NCBI GenBank assembly: GCA_937949615.1 | Contig: CALEDQ010000026.1 | Span: 1 to 48,652 of the forward strand | Direction: 5' to 3' | Origin: an uncultured bacterium | GTDB taxonomy: Bacteria > Muiribacteriota > Ozemobacteria > Ozemobacterales > Ozemobacteraceae | Length of the DNA: 48,652 nucleotides | Shown here: piece after piece, positions 33,120 through 42,200 of the stretch | Layout: each line of letters opens with the position of its first letter | How positions within the stretch are numbered: the first letter of the stretch is position 1 | Position numbers and translations under genes: made by a program | The notes under the pieces: model-generated | The model's database searches: none | The model's input: only the letters and a program-made list of their open reading frames with translations | Told to the model about the DNA's origin: nothing

Positions 33120-33284
33120 GTTCGACTCCTGTTAAATTTTGCTCTGATATTACCACAAACCCTTTAACCACATAACCCCGTAACTTGTACTTCAGCAATT
33201 TACGGCTGACAATCAAACCGGCATCAGCAGTGAGCGATATTTTGCACAATGCCCGGTTTCTGAGCTTGTCAAAGAGCCACCTGG

Positions 33285-34148
33285 TCAGAGTTTGATTTTC
33301 TGGGCGGCTTTGCAGACGGGGGCGAGCAGGCACCTGCCGCACAGGGTCTGATCTTTGCCGTGGGTGCATTCGCCGGCAATCCCGAGGTGGCAAAGCGCAA
33401 AATCATATTTGATCGGGTCATCGGGCGAAAATTTGCGCAGGTTCTGCGAAATTTCTTCGGCAGTTTTCCAGTCATCGGCGTTGCGACTGGTTAAGCCCAG
33501 GTTTCTGGCTATCCGACTGATGTGCCGGTCAAGCGGAATAAGCAGTCGTGCCGGGTCAACCTCTGGCCAGATTCCCATGTCGACGCCATCTTCGCGCCTG
33601 ACCAGCCAGCGCAGAAACATGTGCCAGCGCTTGGCACAGCCACCGGCCGCCGGATCGGGCAGCAGATGTCTTACGCCGCGCGGCAGCGGCTGCTGTTTGA
33701 GCGAAATTTCTTCAACCAGCGCCCGCTGTAATTTGGTCAGGCCTTGCTGAATACTTTTTTCTGGTTCATACCCCTGCATAAAAACAGACTTAAGACTGCC
33801 ACGCTTTTTGATAAGACGGCCAACGCCACCGGCAAACATGCCGATTTCAGCTCCGGTGCTCAAGCGGTAACCGGGCCAGGCAAAATTTTCGGCCCCTGAA
33901 CCGGTGATCAGTTTTAAAAACTGCCGGTCACATTTTTGCAGCGTTTCTTCGATTTTTTTTATGAATTGGGCCGCTGAACCATAAGCCAGCATGGCCGAAA
34001 AAACTGCGACAGCTTCTATTTCTGCCACCGGGCGTTTTTGTTCGAAAAACCAGCGCGGAAACTGTATTGGGTCGGCTTTGGTACGCTTAACCGGCGGAAA
34101 ATCAGTTAATACTTTTTCCAGCAATGCTTTCATGTCGGGTTTACTCAT
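33285..34148 (-). CDS. DUF2400/TIGR02757 family protein with Fe-S cysteine motif
   Basis: A 287-residue protein of a widespread but uncharacterised family. Signature stretches: AGGCAKRWHMFLRWLVRREDGVDMGIW near 175, LLIPLDRHISRIARNLGL, FSPDDPIKYDFALCHLGI. The C-terminus has C-x8-C-x2-C-x5-C (from ECTHGK to PVCKA), close to the cluster loop of endonuclease III (C-x6-C-x2-C-x5-C), so a 4Fe-4S cluster and a helix-hairpin-helix DNA glycosylase-like fold are likely. The family has no proven activity that I know of. It has its own likely extended -10 promoter at 34182-34190, right behind the terminator of the upstream kinase gene. The 165 bases that follow its stop contain nothing I can identify. 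Confidence 0.85.
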   Translation of the reverse strand: MSKPDMKALLEKVLTDFPPVKRTKADPIQFPRWFFEQKRPVAEIEAVAVFSAMLAYGSAAQFIKKIEETLQKCDRQFLKLITGSGAENFAWPGYRLSTGAEIGMFAGGVGRLIKKRGSLKSVFMQGYEPEKSIQQGLTKLQRALVEEISLKQQPLPRGVRHLLPDPAAGGCAKRWHMFLRWLVRREDGVDMGIWPEVDPARLLIPLDRHISRIARNLGLTSRNADDWKTAEEISQNLRKFSPDDPIKYDFALCHLGIAGECTHGKDQTLCGRCLLAPVCKAAQKIKL

Positions 34149-34181
34149 GGTTCAGGCCTTGTTGGTAAATTTTACATCTGC

Positions 34182-34190
34182 ATTATAGCA
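34182..34190 (-). promoter_or_regulatory. extended -10 promoter for the DUF2400 gene
   Basis: On the minus strand TGCTATAAT (plus 34182-34190) is a perfect extended -10 (TGnTATAAT), 33 bases before ATG 34148. No -35 match is seen, as usual for extended -10 promoters. It directly follows the T run of the terminator. Confidence 0.55.
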
Positions 34191-34212
34191 AAAACTCCCG
34201 CCTGAGCGGGAG
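34190..34212 (-). terminator. intrinsic terminator after the nucleoside kinase gene
   Basis: CTCCCGC (34195-34201) and GCGGGAG (34206-34212) form a 7-bp stem with a 4-base loop. On the minus strand it is followed by TTTTT (plus 34190-34194). It lies 52 bases after the kinase stop. Confidence 0.85.
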
Positions 34213-34263
34213 CTTTCTGCTTGATTATGCCAGCCCGGTTTTGAACCGGCCCTGTGATTAAGA

Positions 34264-35961
34264 TCAATACTGGAACGAACTGCCACCGATGAATTCACGC
34301 AGAATCGAAGTTGGCGGCACTTCTTTCGGGTCGAGCGGTGCAAAGAACGACAGAGTTCTCAGTATCTGTCTGGCCTGTGAATAGCAGGGGCTTTCGGGCG
34401 GAATATCGAGGAAAAGAGGCTCGGCGATCGGTCGCAGAATTGCCCATTCATAAGGAACTGCGGAGTTAAAAACGGTGTTGGCGCATTCCTGGAACGGGAA
34501 AATATTGCGTTCTTCGCCACGGCGCACTGAAGACCAGCGACTGATGGTGTCTGCGGCCGAATAACCGCGGTATTTGCTGTCGCGCACCGTTCTCCTGATC
34601 AGGCGCGTGTCGGTGGTGGCGATGCGGTTATAATCATCGATAACCAGCTGGGTAAGGGCGCTGATATAGATTTTATATTTGCATTCGGCCGGCACCGATC
34701 TGGTGAGCTCGTCGTTGAGGCCGTGAATGCCTTCAATAATGATGATCTGGTCTTCATTGATGCGCATCGGGTCGGTTTTGTCCTTGCGATGGCCGGTGTG
34801 AAAGTCGAATTCTGGAATCTGAGCGACTTTACCGTCGAGCAGTTCTTTAAGGTGCTGGTTGAAGAGTTCGAGGTCGAGAGCGTAGATCGATTCGAAATCG
34901 TAATCACCGTTTTCATCGCGCGGTGTATGCTGACGATCGAGAAAGTAGTTGTCTAGAGAAAGCGCTACTGGTCTGAGACCATTGACCTTCAGGTGGGTGC
35001 ACAGCCGCTTGCTGAAGGTGGTCTTGCCAGAGCTGGACGGGCCGGCAATCAGCACGATACGGATCGAGCTGTGGCTCGAAATTTCATCGGCGATAGCCTG
35101 AATTTTCTTTGAATGCAGCGCTTCAGCGGTTTTGATAAAGTCAGAGATGCCGCCGTCTTTGATTTTTTCGTTGAGGCGGCCGACATTGTTTACTTCAAGA
35201 ATTTTACCCCAGTTCTTGGTTTCGCGGTAAGCCTGGAAAATCTTCGGCTGCCTGCGGATCTGTGCGGGCGTCGTCGGGTCTTCATGCTCGGGGAAAAGGA
35301 GAACGAAGCCCTGGGCATACTGCTTGAGGTCGAAAGTCTTGAGATAGCCAGCAGAAGGCACCATGGCGCCGAAGTCGAGGTCGATGTATTTCCAGCAGGA
35401 AACGATGCCGACCTTGTCGGTATTGAGATTTTTCAGAAGCCTTGCTTTTTCAGGGTAACCTTCGCGGTTGAACAGGGCAATAGCCTCGGTTCTGGTCATG
35501 GTCTTTTTGCCAAATGGCTCGTTTTTATCGATGATTTCGAGCATTTTGGTTTTGATGTAGGCAAGAATCTGTTCAGAAACCGGAACATCGGTGAACAGAT
35601 CGTAATAATAACCATTTCCGATTGAATGGTCGATCGCCAGACGGGCGTTGCGGTAGAGTTCCATGATGGCGCGGGCGAGAACGAAAGTGAGACTTCGGCG
35701 GTAGCAGTCGCGGCCGTGCGGGGATTTATAGTTGAGAAACTCGATGTTGCAGTCCATTTCAGGGGCAAAATCGAGGCTCAGAATGTCATTGTTAACTCTG
35801 GCGCAGATAAATGGCAGCCCTTCTGCTGTGGGGAGCTGCTTTGCCAGTTCAATGATCTGTTTGCCTTTTTCAAGTTTATGTTTGCTGCCATCGGGCAGGG
35901 TGATCGTCAGCAGTTCGGTATTTTCATCGTTTTCAATCATTTTTTCCGGAGAATCTTTCAT
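34264..35961 (-). CDS. TGS/ThrRS-like domain nucleoside (uridine) kinase
   Basis: A 565-residue fusion protein. Residues about 15-80 are a TGS domain (LLTITLPDGSKHKLEKGKQ). Residues 80-250 resemble the second editing-associated domain of threonyl-tRNA synthetase (AIDHSIGNGYYYDLF; CWKYIDLDFGAMVPSAG). Residues about 285-480 are a uridine kinase-like P-loop NTPase (IAGPSSSGKTTFSKRL, LDNYFLDR, IEGIHGLND). Proteins with this layout are annotated as nucleoside kinases in several phyla; substrate preference cannot be read. ATG 35961 is chosen over 35973 because GAGG lies exactly 6 bases upstream. The catalytic aminoacylation core of ThrRS is absent. The leader upstream contains a promoter, a short Thr-containing ORF and a terminator hairpin, suggesting attenuation. 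Confidence 0.9.
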   Translation of the reverse strand: MKDSPEKMIENDENTELLTITLPDGSKHKLEKGKQIIELAKQLPTAEGLPFICARVNNDILSLDFAPEMDCNIEFLNYKSPHGRDCYRRSLTFVLARAIMELYRNARLAIDHSIGNGYYYDLFTDVPVSEQILAYIKTKMLEIIDKNEPFGKKTMTRTEAIALFNREGYPEKARLLKNLNTDKVGIVSCWKYIDLDFGAMVPSAGYLKTFDLKQYAQGFVLLFPEHEDPTTPAQIRRQPKIFQAYRETKNWGKILEVNNVGRLNEKIKDGGISDFIKTAEALHSKKIQAIADEISSHSSIRIVLIAGPSSSGKTTFSKRLCTHLKVNGLRPVALSLDNYFLDRQHTPRDENGDYDFESIYALDLELFNQHLKELLDGKVAQIPEFDFHTGHRKDKTDPMRINEDQIIIIEGIHGLNDELTRSVPAECKYKIYISALTQLVIDDYNRIATTDTRLIRRTVRDSKYRGYSAADTISRWSSVRRGEERNIFPFQECANTVFNSAVPYEWAILRPIAEPLFLDIPPESPCYSQARQILRTLSFFAPLDPKEVPPTSILREFIGGSSFQY

Positions 35962-35990
35962 CGTGAACCTCATGAAGTGGTTTGGGATTT

Positions 35991-36024
35991 AAAAAACAGA
36001 CCCCGCAGTGCTGCAGGGTCTGTT
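35991..36024 (-). promoter_or_regulatory. terminator hairpin in the kinase leader (attenuator)
   Basis: On the minus strand a 9-bp stem (plus 36016-36024 with 35995-36003), extended by GCAG/CTGC inside it with one mismatch, is followed by a T run (plus AAAAAA at 35991-35996). It stands 30 bases before the kinase start and downstream of its promoter, so it would end transcription early unless another fold wins. No T run follows on the plus strand, so it points to the kinase gene. CAGACC (minus strand, plus 36089-36094) is complementary to GGTCTG of the 3' stem arm and could form a competing pair. Confidence 0.65.
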
Positions 36025-36043
36025 CTGCACAATACACCCGCTG

Positions 36044-36115
36044 TCAGGTCGTAAAAAACCTGCCAACGTTAAATGCTCTGTTTAAAATGGTCTGGGTGGT
36101 AAGCTTCAATCTCAT
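36044..36115 (-). CDS. candidate 23-aa leader peptide with five threonines
   Basis: ATG at 36115 opens a 23-codon frame ending at TGA 36044-36046. The peptide has threonines at 6, 7, 9, 22 and 23 (LTTQT early and FFTT just before the stop), 5 of 23. It starts about 26 bases after the presumed transcription start and ends 20 bases before the terminator hairpin. A weak GGA lies 5 bases upstream of the ATG. In threonine operons of enterobacteria a Thr-rich leader peptide couples translation to termination; here the controlled gene itself carries a ThrRS-like domain. The frame is short, so chance is possible. Confidence 0.4.
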   Translation of the reverse strand: MRLKLTTQTILNRAFNVGRFFTT

Positions 36116-36147
36116 TTTGATCCGTATACAAAATTTCGCAAGGAATC

Positions 36148-36176
36148 ATTCTATCATTGCACAAAATACGTGTCAA
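36148..36176 (-). promoter_or_regulatory. sigma-70-type promoter for the nucleoside kinase
   Basis: On the minus strand TTGACA (plus 36171-36176, a perfect -35) and TAGAAT (plus 36148-36153) are 17 bases apart. The predicted start near 36141 gives a leader of about 180 bases. Confidence 0.75.
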
Positions 36177-36213
36177 TAAGCTGACAAAATTCAGCCGGAA
36201 TAACCATAGGTTG

Positions 36214-36242
36214 TTTACAATCCTCTCTAAAAACCTTAGAAT
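36214..36242 (+). promoter_or_regulatory. sigma-70-type promoter for the giant Ig/FN3 gene
   Basis: TTTACA (36214-36219) and TAGAAT (36237-36242) are 17 bases apart, about 57 bases before ATG 36300. It is divergent from the kinase promoter; the two -35 boxes are 37 bases apart. Confidence 0.7.
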
Positions 36243-36299
36243 TAGAGCAGATAAGGGTGTACAAAGTTCGTTGGGTTTACATGGGGCAGGTGCATGAAC

Positions 36300-39200
36300 A
36301 TGCCTTCAAGAGTGCTGTTTGCCGAAATTTCAGGTCCAGCTTGCTGGCTCTGCGGTTCAATTCGTAGATTGATAACGATGATCGCCGTAATGGCGGTCGT
36401 TTTTTTTGCTGCTGCTGGTCCGGTTCTGGCAATCAACGCTCCGACTATCACCCAGGTTGCCGGTGTTGCTGTTGCCCCTGAAACAACGATGTACTCAAAC
36501 CAGGCCGCTTTTCAGATAAGAGGTAACGCTGAGGCCGGCACCACCGTAACTCTTTACCGCGGCACTACGCTGCTGACGACAACAATTACCCCCGGCACCG
36601 GTTTCTGGGTAATCGACCTGACCGGTCAGCCACAGGGCAGTTTCAATTTTACTGCCACTGCTTACGATGGTCTGTTCACCAGTGAACCCAGCGTCGCTGT
36701 TCCGGTAATCATTGACTGGACCCCACCCAGCCTTAATACCCGCTATGGTAACTCCGGCTGCCGTTCTGATGCAAAATATCAGTGTCAAATAGGTCTTATT
36801 TATGCCACAGTCACTGATGCGCTTTCCAAACCCGACTTTTCGACCGTTAATTACAAGGTTGATTATGCGCCAATGCCAACCACAGGCGACCCGGATACTG
36901 TAACGGTATCAACCTGGTACCCTGTCGCCGGAACCATATCGAATGACGGTACCAGTCAGATAAACTTTTACCCTGACGCCACCGGCTGGAACAACATTCG
37001 CCAGCCGTTCCGGCAAATCAGGCTCTGGGCAACGATTGCCGACAAGGCCGGCAACGTCGCCGCCCAGACCAAAACTTTCTATCTTCACACCATTCGCCCT
37101 GACCCGCCGACCGTTCTGAAAATCTGGGACCCCGGCCACAACGTTTTTACCGGGTCTGGCGAAACTGCTGCGAATGTGCCTGATGGCAGCGGTTTTGTCA
37201 ATTACTTTTCAGGTATGACGGTGGTTAACAACCCGATCAAGATTAAGGGCAAGCTGAACGTCTGGAATGAAGAGAATAAAGGCTGGTATGCCTGTCACAT
37301 CGGCGAAGAAGTTTACACCCGTCGTGCACTTAATATCATTAACCAGGCAAATGGTGAGTTTCTGCTTGAATATCCCGGGCTGGTTTTTCCCCAGGGGCCG
37401 ATAACGCTTGACGTCCGCGGTCGTGACAGTGGCGACTGTCTGGGCCGCAACCCGACAAATCTGTCTATTGTTACTCAATTTGGTACGCCTTATCCGCGTG
37501 TTTCATGTTCTCCTGGAGGCGAACCGGCTATCATCGGCTCGCGTCTCTGGCCGACTTTTACCGGTAAAGTTAAAAAAATGCCTGCTAAACAGACCGTGCA
37601 GATTGGTTGGGGTGACTATAGCTATACTTCCTGGTTGCCGCAGCTAAGCCAGGAAATACTGCCGCAGGGGCAGGCTAAATTGAATAATGCCGGTGTTTAC
37701 GATGCTGGCGATGTTTTTTATGACGCCAACGATGACGGTCTTTACACCGCCGGCGAGGAATTTTTCGACATGCCGGCCGCCACCAGCGACGGCGAATCAT
37801 TTACTCTGGTAAATTTTCGTAATCTCGAATACAACCGCAATACGTTGTCTTATCTTGGCATTCTTACCCGCAATACCTACGGCAAATCAGCCGCCGAGCG
37901 CGTCGTTCGTGCGCACAATAACGAATCTTACCTGCCTCTGCTGCAGGATCTCTCTCTCTCTCCTGCTCATACAAGCAGCTACAGAAATGCTGCTTTAAAA
38001 CCCTCGTCCATGACTCTGAAAGTTCAGACCTGGGGCGGCAACTATGACGGAGCCTGGTCATGGAGCGGGCATTATTATCTTGATTACCCAAATTCGTATG
38101 TGACCATGACCAATGGACAGGGCACAAATATCCCACTCCCGGCCCCGAGTTGGGCCGATTTGACCAAACTCGCCTTTCAGGGGACAGTCGACCTTTCTTC
38201 TGTAGCTCTGCCTGAAGGCACATATACAATCAAAGCCCGCCTTCAGGATAACCTCACTCTGGTCACCGAAGACAGCAGCAACTGGTTTAAAATAGATAAC
38301 ACGGCACCGACTGCAACAGAACAGGTGCCGGCCAATAATGAAGATTCGAACAGCTATACGAGCTTCAGCGCCAAGATCGTCGACCCGGTGCTTGCCGACG
38401 GTTCTGCCGGCTCCGGCGCCAATATCGACGTTGCTAAACCGCAGTTGTGGCCGTATAAAAGGCTTGCTGATGATAAAACCTGTACATCTACGAGCAGCCG
38501 TATGGTTTTTACTCTTACCGGCGGTGATGTTGTTCCTTATGACTATAAGGGCACAGCGCTTGGAACCGGTGCTGGTTCGCCCGTTGAAATCTGGGTAAAT
38601 AACAGCGGTGCCTTTGCCCCGACCCCAATTTCTGGCTACATTCGCACAATTTATAATAATGGCACAGTTCAGATACAGAATAACGCGGGGAATTTTCAGT
38701 CCGGGAAAACTTACGCCATCATGCTGCCGGTGCCGTTTTTTACTTCTAATAACGGTGTCGATAAGGTCGGTGCGGTTCCGATCAGTATGATTAGCGCTGA
38801 CGGTACCTATATCACCAAGGTTGTCACCCGTGACCGCGCCGACAATACCGGTACTTTTTATGCTACCACCAGCAATCTCGAGATCGCCTTCGGCCCGATT
38901 TCTTTTACTCTTAATCAGCCATTTCTTTTTGCCGGTCTGGTTCCCAATGATGTGGCGACCTTTACCACTTCTTCAGTAACCACCAGAAAAGGAAATTACG
39001 TAAAAGACGGTCAGCCATTGTCTCTGGTGCAAACCCCGAATACTCTTACCCTGCTTGTTCCTCCCGACGCCAACGGTATTCCTGGCGACGGTCATCAGGT
39101 GAAGTTTGGCCAGAATGGCGCTTCCACCGGGGTCGGGCAGGCATGTTTCGGGGTAAATGTTCTGACCAAAACCGCCGGTTCTTTCTCTGTTTTCGGGGTA

Positions 39201-42200
39201 ATTGGTCTGGCATCAGGCACAAGCTCAGTTATACCGATAAGCTTGATAGATACCTTTACTGCCGCTCCTGTGGCAGACAACATTCAGATTACGGTCGCAA
39301 ATCCCAACCCTCTTGCCGAGATTGCAACTGGCTTTCTGGGCAAATCGCCAAGAAATGTGCCTGATGGTTCGCTTGCGACCTGTACAACCAATTTTGGCAC
39401 CCTTGTAACCGACGATGCCCCTGCTGTCGCCGGCAATCAGGCCTCATCGGTAAACGGTTCTGCAACGGTCAGGCTGACCTCAAATACCAAAGGTACCGCA
39501 ACGGTTACCATTACGATGGGCGGCAGAACAACGAATGCCGCTGTTACTTTTATTGATAAATATCCGCCCCCGGCGCCACTTGGCCTGGCTTTGACGCCGC
39601 AGTATTCGAATACCGGCTCTTCGGTTCTGACCTGGAGCCCCAGCATTGACATCGGTGGCGCCGGAACTTCGATGTATACAATCGAGAGATCGACCTGGTC
39701 AGGTTCTGCCTGGTCTGCCTATGCCGCTCTTGGCACTTCGGCGACCAATTCATATCTGATTTCCGGATTGACCGACGGGCAGTACCGTTTCAGAGTTAAG
39801 GCCCATGATGCTGACGGCAATATCGGCGCTTATTCAATCGCTTCGCCAAACCTGATTGTCGATACGGTTGCTCCTCCGGCCGTTGCCTGTTCAGATATCG
39901 GTGCTGGCAATAACGATCCTGACGAACTTTTTTCCTATGACCCGAATATTTATTTTTACTACACCGCTACCGATGATCGCAGCGGCGTTGGTGAAGTTCA
40001 GGTGCAGGTTTCCATCTCTCCTGACACGACCGGTCTTGTTCAGGAACCATGGGTTCCTGCAGGTGCCTATTACCTGTTTCAGGATGGCCAGGGTTTCAGA
40101 ACCTATTATGCCCGGGTTCGTGTTAAAGACCGCGCCGGCAATATCGGTGGCTGGGGTACATGGTCGAATGGCATCTCGGTTATCATGTCAGGTGCAACTT
40201 CGCCGCCAAACGCACCGACTCTCACAAAAATTTCAGGTAAAAACGCTGTCCCCGGGGTTCCGGTTCCACTGAATATTACTTCCGGCATATTGGTTGAAGG
40301 CTTGTCAGAAGCCTCGAACCTTATCATGGTCTATGTTGATGGAGCTTACAAGGGCTCGGTCATCTCAACCGGAGCTGGTGCTTTTTCGACCAGCATCAGC
40401 CTGACAGCCGGACTGCATGCGGTTAAGGTCAAAGCCCATAACGGTTTTGCTGAAAGTGCTTTTTCGAACGAAATCTCGATTGTCATAGATACCACTAAAC
40501 CGGTAATGACGCGTAAAACCTATGATATTCACAGTTATGAGCGTCTGGAACGCTACGTTGGTACAACCGCCAGCGACCACCCGATTGCCACCATCGACTT
40601 TCTGCTTTCTGATGCCGGCGGTTCAGGTTTTGATATCAATTCAGCTCAGGCGTCACTGGTCGACATCGATGATGCCGGCAACCCGATTCCTGCGGTTGCC
40701 CCATACATCAACCCGGTAAGTACGACTCTTTCAATTATTTCGGCCGACCGGGTGCGCATTGTCGCTCCTGCCGCCTGGAAAGACTGCCTGCAGGATCAGC
40801 ACCGCTACCGTCTCACCTGGTCTCTCAAAGATTTTGCCGGCAATTCCAATTCCTGGACATTTGACTTCGTTATCGATAACCTGCGCCCGGGTCAGGCCCC
40901 AGAGGTTCCCACCGGAACAACGCCAGCCAACTGTAACGTGAAAAATCTCTATGTTTATGACCTTGAAGCCTATCCCTGGAGCACCATGCCGCCAGCGAGT
41001 GCACTTGTTCCGTATACCTGGGATACAACCGCCAACGCTTACCAGATAGACCCTGCCTTCAACAATGCGGCTCTGGTCGATAAAACTACGACACCGGCTT
41101 CGCTGCTTTTCAATACGGTTGCTTTTTATGGTCTGCTTTACGCTGCAGAGCAACCTCAACCAGCGGCAAAAAAGGGGTATGACGCCAGGTCTGCCAGTTT
41201 TAATCTTGCCTGGGGCTACGGTTCTGGCATAACCATGGGCCCTGATGGTCTGGGTAACTATAAATCATTCATGTTTCCGTTCAGAACCATGACCAACGGC
41301 CTTAACGCTTTTACTCTGGTTGACCAGGACCACGCGATCTGTCGAAATAACTACACCATCAAATTCTATATCAACTCACCAAATCCCGCCCCGCGACCGC
41401 CAATATCGGCTTCGTTCGCCAATGCTGCCAACCCTGCTGTTGTTTACCCGGTCTGGACTGACTGGGCAGCTCTTTTCCCGGGCGGTGCCAGTCCGGTTAA
41501 CCATCGTGACACAATTATCACTGATAACCCCAATGCTCTGATTGTTACGGTGAAGATTCCTGTCGAACTGTTTGAACAGACAGTTCAGATATATTCAGGC
41601 TCTACTATTTTGTCTTCAGCTGTAGTTTCTCCTGGTAATAATACGGCAGTAATGACTATTGACCAGGCTGCGGCATCCGGTATTATTGACTTTCAGATCA
41701 GAACCTATGCTAATACATACTATTCAACCAACCTGCCAAGAGAGCTTAGCTACTACTATTTCCGCTGGGTGAAAAATGACTTCACTCCACCACAAACCTT
41801 CGATGTCTATCCAATCGAAACTTTTTACAATGCATTGACCGGTGCTGATGCCAGACCTTTCCCGACGCAATTTTCGGTTAAGGGCAAAGATACCGCTAAT
41901 GGTTCGGTGCAGTCTTACATTCACATTGCCAATTCAACCATTTCAATGGTCAATGCCGGTGGCACTGCTCTTGCAGGAACGCTTTACCGTGACTACGACG
42001 TTACCAACGATCTCTATGGTTATCGTTATTATCTCACTGCAGCTCCTACAACTGAAGGTACCTACTATTACCGGCTCTATCTGCCGGATGGTGCCCGGCC
42101 AAACTTCAATTCACAAACCTACAATTACCCCTTCAAGCTAGATAAAACCGCGCCGATTCCAGTAGTGATCAACCCTTCTGACGGTGCCGTTACCAACTCT

